In this document: positions 1 through 8,066 of the stretch, piece after piece
Layout: every line of letters begins with the position of its first letter
How positions within the stretch are numbered: the first letter of the stretch is position 1
Source: Flagellimonas amoyensis
GTDB taxonomy: Bacteria; Bacteroidota; Bacteroidia; Flavobacteriales; Flavobacteriaceae
Length of the DNA: 64,000 nt
Direction: 5' to 3'
Assembly (NCBI RefSeq): GCF_003058265.1
Contig: NZ_QBUK01000004.1
Coordinates: 1-64,000, forward strand
Notes under the pieces: generated by a model
The model's database searches: none
The model's input: only the letters and a program-made list of their open reading frames with translations
What the model was told of the DNA's origin: nothing
Translations under genes and position numbers: made by a program

Positions 1-61
1 TGAGTCGATCTCGTGCACTTGATTTGCACTGCTCACTTTCATCCGCCGCAGGTGGTATACA

Positions 62-175
62 TTGACCGCCCTATCCACACTGCTCAACAGATTCGATACC
101 ACAACGGAAAGCTGGAAAGGGTTCAACTACCTCTCCTTCATCGTGCTGGCACTGAAAAAGTTCAAAATCAAAAAA
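62..175 (+). pseudogene. C-terminal remnant of an IS transposase (IS5-like)
   Basis: In the frame that ends at the TAA of positions 173-175 the translation reads LLNRFDTTTESWKGFNY followed by LSFIVLALKKFKIKKV. This resembles the C-terminus of IS5-type DDE transposases, which end in a similar RFDTTT..W.GF....LALKKF pattern. Upstream of about position 80 this frame loses the match and a stop lies at 20-22; removing one base near position 70 would extend it by IDRLST. It is therefore a decayed fragment. The family assignment is by eye and the rest of the element may lie left of the window. The AT-rich stretch from 176 to 420 shows no recognisable gene. Confidence 0.5.
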
Positions 176-420
176 GTGTAAATGAATTCGATGTATTAAA
201 TATTTGGAGCTCTGAATATTTCAATGATTTAATAGAGAAAATTAAATTTGGGAATACCTGATATATAAAATATTTGGAGGAATAATACATTTGAAAAGGC
301 ACTTTTAAAACTTGATAAAGAATCAAAAAAAATTAGTTCCAAAAAAAGATTGCACGTGTACACATTTTCAATGAAAAACAGTTGATCCAATCCATATTGA
401 AACCAAACTTCTATTTTAGG

Positions 421-984
421 TCAAAATCCATCATTTTTAATGTTAAAAAAGTTAAAATTTGTTAAAAGGTGAGCAATTCGGCGCCTCTTGTTATTGATCC
501 TCTGGAAGACCCTGAAAAATGGGCCATTTTGGTAAAAGGTTCGAGTTCCGTCCAACAGAAATTGGATAGCCTCAGCCTCCTCTGTGGGTTCCACATCCTT
601 GCGTTGCAGGTTCTCAATGATCTGGACTTCCAAGATTTCAGTGTCCCCATAGTCCCTTACCATAGCAGGGATAGTGGTCAATCCAGCCAATTTACTGGCA
701 TGAAACCGTCTTTCACCCATAACGATGATATAACCATCATCGGATTTTCGTACGGTGATCGGCTGTAATACCCCATGTTCAGCAATGCTCTGTGCCAAAT
801 GATTCAGACTTTGCTCATCAAAGGTTTTTCGAGGTTGAGTCGGATCCGGTGAAACAAAATCGATTTCCAACATCTGGATTTGTGGAACAGAATTCTGTTC
901 CTTCTTCAGTGTGGTTCGTTTTGCTTTTGAAGATTGCTTCGCATTCCCTTTTCGTGTCACTCTTTGTTTTGTTTGTGTTTCCAT
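421..984 (-). pseudogene. Truncated ParB/RepB/Spo0J-type partition protein
   Basis: Starting at the ATG at 984 (METQTKQR...), the 187-residue product has a basic tail and then a ParB N-terminal nuclease/CTPase domain. Visible motifs are DPTQPRKTFDEQSL, the LAQSIAEHGVLQPITV segment, the GERRFHASKLAG box and the ENLQRKDVEPTEEAEAIQFLLD segment. Homology stops abruptly after LLD. The remaining 45 or so residues (from GTRTFYQNG) do not look like the helix-turn-helix that should follow, and no other frame restores it. ParB-like proteins of Bacteroidota mobile elements are several hundred residues long, so this is a 3' truncated copy, probably left from a plasmid or conjugative element. Between it and the recombinase gene (985-1264) nothing else is seen. 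Confidence 0.75.
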
Positions 985-1264
985 GATTTTTGGATTTTGG
1001 TTAAACAATATTTGAGCGCTGACCAAGCGGAAGACAAAATATTGGAGTGGCAAGGGACGGAATAAATAGTGACATCGGCAACGGTTTTATGCCGTCCCTT
1101 GTCCGAGAAAATAGTGCGAGCTTAACTTTCGGAAATATTGATTAAAAAAGTAACAACCAATGGTTACTTGAAATAATCGGAATTGAACTGGGATTAATTA
1201 AGCGGTGAAATGTAAACAAGAAACAAGCATCTCATATCCCAATATTAATAACCTAGAACCAAAC

Positions 1265-2513
1265 TTAATTTTCACTGACCTTCTTATTGGTACTACCATC
1301 CATAGTGTTAATGAGATTTTGCATATCCTCCCCTATCTTGTGTTCCAATACTCTTGCATAGATTTGAGTGGTGGAAAGCTTTGTATGTCCCAACATCTTT
1401 GAAACAGTTTCAATTGGAACTCCATTGGACAGGGTTACTGTTGTGGCAAAGGTGTGTCTTGCCGTGTGGAATGTGACCCTTTTACGGATTCCACAGGCTT
1501 TACTAATCTCTTTCAGATAAAAATTGACTTTCTGGTTGCTGAAAACGGGTAAAAGAACATTTTTGATTTTCCTTTCGGAAGACCCTTCATATTTCTTGAT
1601 AATTTCCTTTGCCTGGGGAAGTAATGGTATTTTCAGCCTTTCATCGGTCTTCATCCTTGTGGTGAACAGCCAATCATTTCCATCTATTCCCTTCATAACA
1701 TGGTCAGGACTTAGCGCTTTCACGTCAATATAGGACAGGCCCGTATAACAACAAAACAGGAATACATCCTTTGTCCGTTCAACGCCTTGCTTGGCAAAAC
1801 TGGTTTCTTCAATGAGTCCAAGTTCCCTTTTCGTCAAATGTTCCCTTTGGGCTTTGACAAAATGCAGTTTATAGTTCTCAAAGGGATCCTTTGATAACCA
1901 TTCCATCCTTACCGCCAATCTTGACATTTTCTTAAGCCGCTCCATATGTTTCATCGCCCCATTATTGGTACACTTGGTACGAGTAGATGGCCTGTATTTT
2001 CTTAGGTATTGTTCAAAGTCGGATATAAATCGAAAGTTCAGTTTTTTGAGTTTAATATCCTCGATACCATATTCCTCTTTTAAAAATAGGCCTATGCACC
2101 TTTCGGTAATAAAGTAGTTCTTTCTGGTTCCCGGGCGTAAAGATGTGTGCATGGTTCCGTTGTGGTAGGCAATCAATTGCTTCAATGTCTTTCCCCCTTC
2201 GTCTTCACCAAAGAACCTTGCCTTGATACCTAAAGGAGTGATTACCTTTTCCTCGGCCATCATCAATCTATGGGCCTCATGCAGGCCTGTATAAATTTGG
2301 TCAAGGTACTTGTTCAAAGAGACCACATAATTGGAAAATCCCTTGCCCCTTTCACGGTTATTGTCCCCATAAATTAGCTTTAATTTCCCGATTTATGCTA
2401 AAATCTGTACGCTCACAGTCGATGGTGATCCTACAATAAATAATAAGGTTATCGGATTGGACGCGGTGTTTCCTCGTGAAGAAATTAATTGTTAAGCGAT
2501 TGTTTTTCTGCAT
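1265..2513 (-). pseudogene. Frameshifted IntDOT-like tyrosine recombinase
   Basis: The main frame (2326 down to 1265, 353 residues) is a tyrosine recombinase with a SAM-like core-binding domain (about residues 45-150) and a catalytic domain. Visible are the HTARHTFA box (H-x-x-R), the GHTKLSTTQIYARV box (His and nucleophile Tyr) and CCYTGLSYIDV. In CCYTGLSYIDV the first catalytic Arg is replaced, as in IntDOT of Bacteroides conjugative elements. The apparent start is only a GTG. Reading upstream, an ATG at 2513 begins MQKNNRLTINFFTRKHRV and continues IYCRITIDCERTDFS, a typical arm DNA-binding domain. That frame stops at TAA just after LWGQ (near 2360), and the main frame resumes with NNRERGKGFSNYVVSLNK. 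One base change would restore an intact protein of about 415 residues, so it is a full-length recombinase with a single frameshift. Confidence 0.82.
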
Positions 2514-2576
2514 GTTGTCATGTTTTTAACTGTTAATACTGTGAAAGTCAAAACACAAGCAAACTGCTTCAGAAGT

Positions 2577-2716
2577 CATCTAAAATTACAACATAAAGTG
2601 TAATAATCTGCTCCCGTTAAGAACACGCTTTATATGATTTTAGATGGTTTTAATTGATTTTAGATGATATGCCAAAAACACAAAACACTGAAAATCATAA
2701 GATTAACAGTGTTTTG
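2577..2716. repeat. Repeated and inverted sites beside the recombinase
   Basis: The non-coding stretch 2514-2842 upstream of the recombinase holds three copies of ATTTTAGATG: inverted at 2577-2586, direct at 2637-2646 and 2657-2666 (20 bp period). It also holds a perfect 10-bp inverted repeat CAAAACACTG / CAGTGTTTTG at 2681-2690 and 2707-2716. Short repeated sites next to an integrase gene are typical of recombinase arm- or core-binding sites. Function here is inferred from position only; the last inverted repeat could also be a hairpin. Confidence 0.4.
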
Positions 2717-2842
2717 ATGTTACTTAAATAAGTTAAGTCGGGGTTGACGGAATCATAACTTCCTATGGCTATATTGACCTTGTTCCTCTCTTTTGTTCTT
2801 TCTGATTTATGACTATAATATAATCAGAATCAAACTTAAGTT

Positions 2843-2973
2843 GGCTATAATTCATTGTGGCAGGATTTCCTTGAACGGAAATCCTTAACTTCAAGCCAAG
2901 GTTTGATTTCGTTGTGGAATTTCACGCAGTGAACATTCCGCCCGAAATCATAGCCGAGAACGTTATAAGCAAT
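2843..2973 (+). repeat. attC-like imperfect palindrome, unit boundary 1
   Basis: A long imperfect palindrome is bounded by GGCTATAATT (2843-2852) and AAATCATAGCC (2945-2955). Inside it are nested stems: GGATTTCC/GGAAATCC, GATTTCG/CGAAATC, GGAAT/ATTCC and TTCAC/GTGAA. It is followed by AACGTTATAAGCAAT (2959-2973), a motif found again with small changes at 4804-4818 and 6277-6292 in the same orientation. The stop codon of the AraC gene lies directly on this motif. The design (extruded hairpin with a conserved outer site) is like the attC site of integron cassettes, although GTTATAAG deviates from the classical GTTRRRY. Confidence 0.55.
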
Positions 2974-3836
2974 TAATTTGACTCTAGTTTAGCAAAACCA
3001 ACTGTCTTACGATAAATATCAGGTGATACTCCTACCTTCTTTTTAAAAAAACGACTGAAATAGAATTCATCGTCATAACCTAAAAAAGTAGCAACTTGTT
3101 TCACTGGTTTAGAAGTTAGATAAAGTTCTCGTTTCGCCTCAATAATGATCCTATTTGAAATTAAGGATGAAGTCGTTTGATTGAGATATTTCTTGACGAT
3201 ACCGGCTAAAGTTTTAGGACTTACACATAGTTCATCTGCATATTCTTGGGGAGAATGGAATTTGCAATAATTACTCTCAATTGCATCGACTAAATTTTGT
3301 AAAATTTCTGTTTTTGAATCCGAAAATCTGGAAGTTAATTGTTGATCAAATTGTTTCTTATGTCTGACCGCTTCTATTAAAAACACTTTTAAAAATGCCA
3401 CAAGAACTTCATGCTGAGCGATTGAGTCTTTGTCCATCTCTTTCGAAATTTGATCAATCAAATTAAGAAATAGGCTTTGCTCGTTTACAGTAAAATAGGG
3501 TAAACCATGGAAATTATTAAAAAGGAATCCCTCGGTCTCTATTTCGTTTTGATGTCTATATGTACAAAAAAAATCGGGATGAAAATTCAATAAATAACCC
3601 TGACACTTTTCTTCAGAACGTATCATGAAAGGTTGATACGGAGCCAAACAAATCATTTGATTTCCTTGCAATTCAAAACTTTGAAAATCAACGCTTAGTT
3701 CATAGCTAATTCCACATAACAAAACGATAGAATAATAATTTCTTCTTTGTAAATGATCAAACTGGCTTAGGTCGTTGAACTCTTCTAATCTAAACGCAAG
3801 TTCCCCGTTTTGTTTGTCTATAATTATTTGGGCCAT
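2973..3836 (-). CDS. AraC-family transcriptional regulator
   Basis: A protein of 287 residues with an N-terminal cupin-like ligand domain (about 1-150) and a C-terminal AraC double helix-turn-helix (about 185-285). The HTH carries the usual signature (YADELCVSPKTLAGIVKKYL, then VKQVATFLGYDDEFYFSRFFKKKVGVSPDIYR). The ATG at 3836 (MAQIIIDK) is chosen because a 17-residue longer reading would run into the perfect terminator hairpin at 3871-3901 of the preceding gene. The gene is AT-rich and lies in the same palindrome-bounded unit as the secreted ABM protein, in the same direction. It may respond to whatever small molecule that protein acts on; this is inference. Confidence 0.88.
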   Translation of the reverse strand: MAQIIIDKQNGELAFRLEEFNDLSQFDHLQRRNYYSIVLLCGISYELSVDFQSFELQGNQMICLAPYQPFMIRSEEKCQGYLLNFHPDFFCTYRHQNEIETEGFLFNNFHGLPYFTVNEQSLFLNLIDQISKEMDKDSIAQHEVLVAFLKVFLIEAVRHKKQFDQQLTSRFSDSKTEILQNLVDAIESNYCKFHSPQEYADELCVSPKTLAGIVKKYLNQTTSSLISNRIIIEAKRELYLTSKPVKQVATFLGYDDEFYFSRFFKKKVGVSPDIYRKTVGFAKLESN

Positions 3837-3870
3837 ACTAAATTTATTTTTTAGCTCATTCAAATTTAAA

Positions 3871-3901
3871 AAGAAAGGAGTGCCCAAAGCACTCCTTTCT
3901 T
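3871..3901 (-). terminator. Terminator after the ABM gene
   Basis: A perfect 13-bp stem AAGAAAGGAGTGC / GCACTCCTTTCTT with a 5-base loop (3884-3888) lies 11 bp after the stop of the ABM gene, followed on the minus strand by a T-rich stretch. It separates that gene from the AraC gene and argues against an upstream start for the regulator. Confidence 0.75.
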
Positions 3902-3912
3902 AAATCAAATAT

Positions 3913-4632
3913 TTATTTTGAAGCTAGAATGTTAATTTTTTGAATTGCTGAAGCATCAAAGCCTTCCAAAATTACAGGCGCATTCTCCATCAACGCTGCT
4001 GCTACTTTCCCTGTCAAATGAGCATCTCTGCCAGCGTCATCTGCAAACGTATCGAAAATGGCATAGGTTTCTTCATTGATTTTAAAAGCATACCATGATA
4101 AAGTTGCAGGCTCAGAACTTACCAATGACTTGCCCGCTTGTAAGAAATCCTCCACTGCAGATGTCTTTCCTTCTTTGGCTTTCATAATCACCAACAATCC
4201 GTTATTCTGATTACCCACTTTATGATTACTTGCTTGAACATCAACGGTCTTAATGTCTCTGCTAGAATCAAAACCTTCTAAAAGATCTCCAGCATTGGCC
4301 AATAAGGCTTTTGCCACTTCTCCTTTTAAGTGTGCCTGTCTGCCTTCTTCAGCTTCAAATGTGTCATAAATTCCGAAAGTTTGTTCATCTATTTGAAATG
4401 CAAACCAAGATTCAGTTTTTGGTTCTGCATTTACCAATGATAAACCACCTAGAAGAAACTCTTTCACTTCTTGCTCCTTACCTTCTTTCGCTTTCATGAT
4501 TACTAATAATCCGATTTTTTCATTTTTTGTGTTGTCCATAATATTACTTTTTTTAGAATGAGAAAATGTTTGAATTGTTATCCCTAGAATTAGAACTAGG
4601 CTACTTAATTTGATTACACTTTTAAATTTCAT
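3913..4632 (-). CDS. Secreted protein with two tandem ABM domains
   Basis: A protein of 239 residues with an N-terminal hydrophobic export signal (MKFKSVIKLSSLVLILGITIQTF) followed by two copies of an antibiotic-biosynthesis-monooxygenase (ABM) type ferredoxin-like domain, about residues 38-130 and 143-235. The copies are clearly related: GLLVIMKAKEGK, then SLV..EP.T.SW.AF.I.E.T..I.DTF, then GR.AHL.G.VA.AL. ABM domains usually dimerise to form a beta barrel, so this tandem protein could be a built-in dimer. Many ABM proteins are not oxygenases and no specific catalytic residues can be assigned, so the activity is unknown. Secretion is unusual for this fold. A second in-frame ATG at the IMDNTKNEK position would give a cytoplasmic form. 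Confidence 0.8.
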   Translation of the reverse strand: MKFKSVIKLSSLVLILGITIQTFSHSKKSNIMDNTKNEKIGLLVIMKAKEGKEQEVKEFLLGGLSLVNAEPKTESWFAFQIDEQTFGIYDTFEAEEGRQAHLKGEVAKALLANAGDLLEGFDSSRDIKTVDVQASNHKVGNQNNGLLVIMKAKEGKTSAVEDFLQAGKSLVSSEPATLSWYAFKINEETYAIFDTFADDAGRDAHLTGKVAAALMENAPVILEGFDASAIQKINILASK

Positions 4633-4745
4633 TTTGACTTATTTTTGTTACACTGCAAATGTGGAACTAAATAAGGGGCCTTGGAATGGAGATAAGAGAC
4701 TTAAGCATGGACAATTTTCCAGTGACAATGAAGAATGTAAAAAAG

Positions 4746-4818
4746 CTCATAACACTGTATATGAAATCATAGCTCCCATTCGGGCGCTACGCTTCATATA
4801 CTTAACGTTGTGAGTAAT
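4746..4818 (+). repeat. attC-like imperfect palindrome, unit boundary 2
   Basis: The outer arms are CTCATAAC (4746-4753) and GTTGTGAG (4807-4814), complementary in 7 of 8 positions. An inner perfect stem GTATATGAA / TTCATATAC lies at 4757-4765 and 4793-4801. The right arm lies in AACGTTGTGAGTAAT (4804-4818), close to the motif of boundary 1. The left arm CTCATAAC is also complementary in 7 of 8 positions to GTTATAAG, the start of its own unit at 2962-2969. That is the relation expected between the two ends of an integron cassette. Confidence 0.6.
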
Positions 4819-4822
4819 TTAA

Positions 4823-5407
4823 ATGAACATCGAAAATTCAATAATATTAGAAATTTTTAAAGGCATTTCTTTTTCAAAAAAAGAAATGAATCTTGTTGAA
4901 AGTAAACTTAAAAAACTCAAGTTAAAAAAAGGGTCTACAATATTAAAAGCAGATGATAAAGTGAACAGTCAATATTATGTTTACAATGGATGTTTAAGAA
5001 CTTACTTTATTGACAAATCTGGTAAAGAACATACTTTGCAATTCGCCATTAATGATTGGTGGATAAGCGATTATACGGCTTTCTTCACTGCATCCAAAGC
5101 GATTATGTATATTGAAACTATTCAAGAAGCAACTTTATATGAAATTTCCAAAAAAAGTATGGAAGATTTATTTGTAGAGATTCCACAATTAGAAACTTTT
5201 TTCAGAAAAAAAATGGAAAGAGCTTTTGCTAGCTTTCAAAAAAGAATATTAGCAAGTTTAGCCCAATCAGCTAAAGAAAGATACGTTTCTTTTATTAGCA
5301 CTTACCCAAATATTGAACAGGCTGTAAAAAATTACCATATAGCTTCTTATCTAGGAATTACTACCGAAAGCTTAAGTAGAATTAGAAAAGAAATATCTCA
5401 CAATTGA
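4823..5407 (+). CDS. Crp/Fnr-family transcriptional regulator
   Basis: A protein of 194 residues with an N-terminal cyclic-nucleotide-binding-type beta barrel (about 10-120: KGSTILKADDKVNSQYYVYNG, LRTYFIDKSGKEHTLQF) and a C-terminal winged helix (about 140-190; recognition segment YHIASYLGITTESLSRIRKEI). The canonical cAMP-binding phosphate cassette is not evident, as in most Bacteroidota members, so the ligand is unknown. The gene starts five bases after the boundary motif at 4804-4818. It precedes a small lipoprotein-like ORF and the DJ-1 gene in the same direction, so it may regulate them. Confidence 0.88.
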   Translation: MNIENSIILEIFKGISFSKKEMNLVESKLKKLKLKKGSTILKADDKVNSQYYVYNGCLRTYFIDKSGKEHTLQFAINDWWISDYTAFFTASKAIMYIETIQEATLYEISKKSMEDLFVEIPQLETFFRKKMERAFASFQKRILASLAQSAKERYVSFISTYPNIEQAVKNYHIASYLGITTESLSRIRKEISHN

Positions 5408-5441
5408 TTTTATTACCATACATCAATTTTCAGTACTTAAT

Positions 5442-5585
5442 TTGACAGTAATTTTGTCTCTAATCAAAAGAATAACAACAATTATAATCGCTTTAGCTTT
5501 ATTTTCCTCTTGTGGTAAAAACACAAAAGAAAATAATTCTAATGAAAAAAAATTAAGTACTAACATAAAAAAAGCAAAACAATGA
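5442..5585 (+). CDS. Small lipoprotein-like peptide overlapping the DJ-1 start
   Basis: A 47-codon frame starts at TTG 5442 (or TTG 5454) and encodes a short basic start, a hydrophobic run IIIALALFSSC with a lipobox-type Cys, and a Lys/Asn-rich tail ending KKAKQ. It has no ATG start. Its TGA overlaps the ATG of the DJ-1 gene (ATGA), so the two could be translationally coupled. An alternative is that this was the lipoprotein leader of the DJ-1 protein, now one frame off; a one-base change would fuse them and put the DJ-1 domain in the periplasm. The short length keeps confidence low. Confidence 0.4.
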   Translation: MTVILSLIKRITTIIIALALFSSCGKNTKENNSNEKKLSTNIKKAKQ

Positions 5586-6262
5586 AAAAAGTATTATTTG
5601 TATTAACTAATCACGAAGATTTAGGAGATACTGGAATGAAAACTGGTTTTTGGATTGAAGAATTTGCAGCACCTTATTACTTATTAAAAGATAAAGGAAT
5701 TGAAATTACTTTGGCATCTCCAAAAGGAGGACAACCTCCAATTGACCCAAAAAGTAATGAACCAGATTTCCAAACTCCAGCAACCATAAGATTTAATGAT
5801 GATAAAGAAACTCAAGAGATCTTATCTAAAACAATAAAATTGGAAACTGTAAATCAAGCAGATTATGACGCAGTATTTTATCCTGGTGGACACGGTGTTG
5901 TATGGGATTTAGCTGAAGATGAAAACTCAATTGCCTTAATAGAAGATTTTTATAACAACAATAAACCTGTTGCTGCTGTTTGTCACGCTCCTGCAATTTT
6001 TAAAAACACAAAAAATACGGATGGGACATCTTTGGTTAATGGAAAAAAAGTAACTGGATTTACAAACGGTGAAGAAGAAGCTGTTCAACTAACTTCTGTT
6101 GTTCCATTTTTAGTAGAAGAAATGTTAAAGAGTAATGGTGGAATTTATTCTAAAAAAGCAGACTGGAGTCCTTATGCGGTCGAAGACGGTTTATTAATAA
6201 CTGGACAAAATCCTGCATCTTCAGAACCAGTTGCCGAACTATTACTAGAAAAGTTAAAGTAA
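5582..6262 (+). CDS. DJ-1/PfpI-family protein (Hsp31-like, class I GAT fold)
   Basis: A protein of 226 residues covering one DJ-1/PfpI domain. The nucleophile elbow is AAVCHAP with Cys134; GGHGVVWDL and TGFTNGEEEAV are also characteristic. Length and motifs fit the Hsp31-like subgroup (type 1 glutamine amidotransferase domain proteins), some of which are glutathione-independent glyoxalases or deglycases acting on methylglyoxal. No export signal lies in this frame, but a lipoprotein-like leader lies directly upstream in another frame. It ends 6 bp before the CTCACAAC boundary motif. Detoxification of reactive carbonyls is likely but not provable here. Confidence 0.85.
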   Translation: MKKVLFVLTNHEDLGDTGMKTGFWIEEFAAPYYLLKDKGIEITLASPKGGQPPIDPKSNEPDFQTPATIRFNDDKETQEILSKTIKLETVNQADYDAVFYPGGHGVVWDLAEDENSIALIEDFYNNNKPVAAVCHAPAIFKNTKNTDGTSLVNGKKVTGFTNGEEEAVQLTSVVPFLVEEMLKSNGGIYSKKADWSPYAVEDGLLITGQNPASSEPVAELLLEKLK

Positions 6263-6268
6263 AAACTA

Positions 6269-6323
6269 CTCACAACAACGTGTATAAGTAATAGCGACTT
6301 GGTTTTTTAACCAAGTCGCTATT
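6269..6323 (+). repeat. Unit boundary 3 with strong terminator hairpin
   Basis: CTCACAAC (6269-6276) is the exact reverse complement of GTTGTGAG at 4807-4814, the start of the Crp/DJ-1 unit 1.45 kb upstream. It runs into AACGTGTATAAGTAAT (6277-6292), related to the motifs at 2959 and 4804. A perfect 15-bp stem AATAGCGACTTGGTT / AACCAAGTCGCTATT (6290-6304, 6309-6323) with a TTTT loop and a following CTTTTTT should terminate transcription of the DJ-1 gene. Confidence 0.6.
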
Positions 6324-6391
6324 CTTTTTTATTTTGTAAATTACTTTCCGAAAGTGATCGCAAAAATTTCGCTACTACTCATACACAAATA

Positions 6392-6535
6392 CGATGATGC
6401 ACAATTATTCATAATATTTTTATTGTTTATTAAAGGTATTCATCGGTCGCTTCGCTCGGTCACCTAAAGGTGAACCCAAATCGCTACATTGTCGCTCCGC
6501 TCCAATTCCCGCACTTTGGGATTTGTGCATCATCG
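6392..6535. repeat. 144-bp imperfect palindrome before the LtrA unit
   Basis: The palindrome is bounded by the perfect 13-bp pair CGATGATGCACAA (6392-6404) and TTGTGCATCATCG (6523-6535). Inside are smaller inverted segments such as GGTCGCTTCGCTCGGTC and GGTTCACCTTTAGGTG-like pairs. It is GC-richer than the flanking genes. Structure and position match the other unit boundaries, but the AACGTTRTRAG motif is not evident at its right end. Confidence 0.5.
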
Positions 6536-6550
6536 CAGGGCTATATATTT

Positions 6551-7685
6551 TTATTCTTTCGAAACATACTCAGATATATCCTTGGTTAAGATAAACTTGA
6601 AATTGGCAAACGTGTAAAACAGCATACCTATTGTAATTCCAACAAGCGTATATTCCATTTTTGGCAAAAAGGTAGATGCTATGGTTATAAAAATACATAC
6701 CAGTGTATTAATTGTCATCCTTTTACGGAAAGGAGGAATAAAAACAATATAAACGGTTTGTTTTCCGATGTAAAAAAAGCTCATTCCCGTAATCGCCAGA
6801 ATTCTAAACTCATTCATATTTAGATCATTTAAAATAGCATGTCGAATCACATTAGCCAAGATTACAAAACCCATAGCTAAAAACAAGTGGGAATACAACA
6901 TAGGAAACCCGTTGGTCATAGATTTAATCCGCTCATTGACATGGAAACTATCATAATATATCCACCAAATAAGGCCAATCATAATAAAACCCGTAACTGC
7001 TGCCACAATACTTAAAATGTCCCAATTGACATTTCTTAAAGTACCTGTAAGACTTATAATAGATTCTCCCAGAAGTATTATTGAAAGTAATCCTATTCGT
7101 TCTACCATATGTTCGCGATGGACTGGTTTTGGTTTCTCCAAATTCCGTGTACTTACAAGATAAATACCGAGCATTTCAATTAGAATTCCTGAAACCAAAA
7201 TAATTTCCCTTAAGGGGGTTTCCATGAAAATGGAAATAGCTGAAATTCCCGTGCCTAAAAGAATTACATAACCACTTTTCCTAGAATAACTTACAGAGTG
7301 CCGGTCTTGATTAGATGCTCTAAAAAAATAGAAACACCAATATTAACTTTATAACCGCATAAAAACATACAAATACAGGATAATTCTGAAAGAGATCATC
7401 TCCAAAAAATGCAGACATGACTATCATCAAGAACATAATTGTAAGACTAAAGATTCTTTCAGTCCTATTATCATGATTGAATCGATTGGAAAATAAGGTA
7501 TGTACAGTCCAGATCCACCAGATTATAATAAATTGTAAAGGGAATAGCCAAATCTGTTCAGGATTTAAATGGTTATTATGAGTATGCGCCAGATTATGAG
7601 TCACTACTCCAATGCTGGATACAAAAACAAGGTCGAAGAATAGTTCGAGCCAGGTAGCATGTCGGTGTTTTAGAAAATATTCCAA
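6551..7685 (-). pseudogene. ltrA: Low temperature requirement protein A (LtrA), frameshifted
   Basis: Two adjacent frames together make one LtrA-family polytopic membrane protein of about 378 residues. The N-terminal part (7685-7320) has the family opening TWLELFFDLVFVSSIG and three or four membrane segments; it ends at a TAG within a run of six T (minus strand, near 7322). The next frame continues without a stop through RASNQDRHSVSYSRKSGY into the 224-residue C-terminal part (from METPLREI at 7225) with about six further membrane segments. A one-base slip in the T run explains the split, so the gene is probably inactive or a sequencing error is present. The family's biochemical role is unknown. 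Confidence 0.8.
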
Positions 7686-7696
7686 ATATTAAATTT

Positions 7697-8047
7697 TCAG
7701 GATTTACTTTTAATGAAATTGTAAACGACTTTTCCTTCAGCAACCAATTGACCTTCCTGGAAAGCCTGCATACTTGTTACCATTAGTCTATTGCCCAAAT
7801 GTACTAGATTATCTACAACTAATCAAAATGCTTTTGCACCTTGTAAATAATCAATTCTAAGATCAATAGTTGCTAATTTATCTTCTTTAGAAATAAAATT
7901 GGCAATTCCAACCATTCCACCTACTGAATCCATTATTAGATCAATAACGCCACCGTGCCACCTGCTTCTTCGAATGTCTCCTACCAATTCTTCCCTGTAA
8001 GGTAATAAAACCCGTACTGGCTGAATTGAAAAACCAAAGTTGTACAA
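7697..8047 (-). pseudogene. PaaI-type hotdog thioesterase, broken by an internal stop
   Basis: The first 74 codons contain the PaaI/hotdog core (YREELVGD, HGGVIDLIMDSVGGMVG, ATIDLRIDYLQGAK). A TGA follows KAF, but the same frame continues with LVVDNLVHLGNRLMVTSMQ and AFQEGQLVAEGKVVYNF to a stop at 7697-7699, the usual C-terminal half of the fold. Upstream there is no ATG; a TAG precedes the TTG at 8047, and residues before GFSIQPV are missing or altered. It is thus a degenerate acyl-CoA thioesterase remnant with a nonsense mutation and a damaged 5' end. Confidence 0.72.
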
Positions 8048-8066
8048 ATGAAAGCGCTAATATATT

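Noticed and set aside
469..768. 99-codon frame on the plus strand opposite the ParB-like gene
   Set aside because: It is antisense to a recognisable ParB domain and its translation has no family resemblance.
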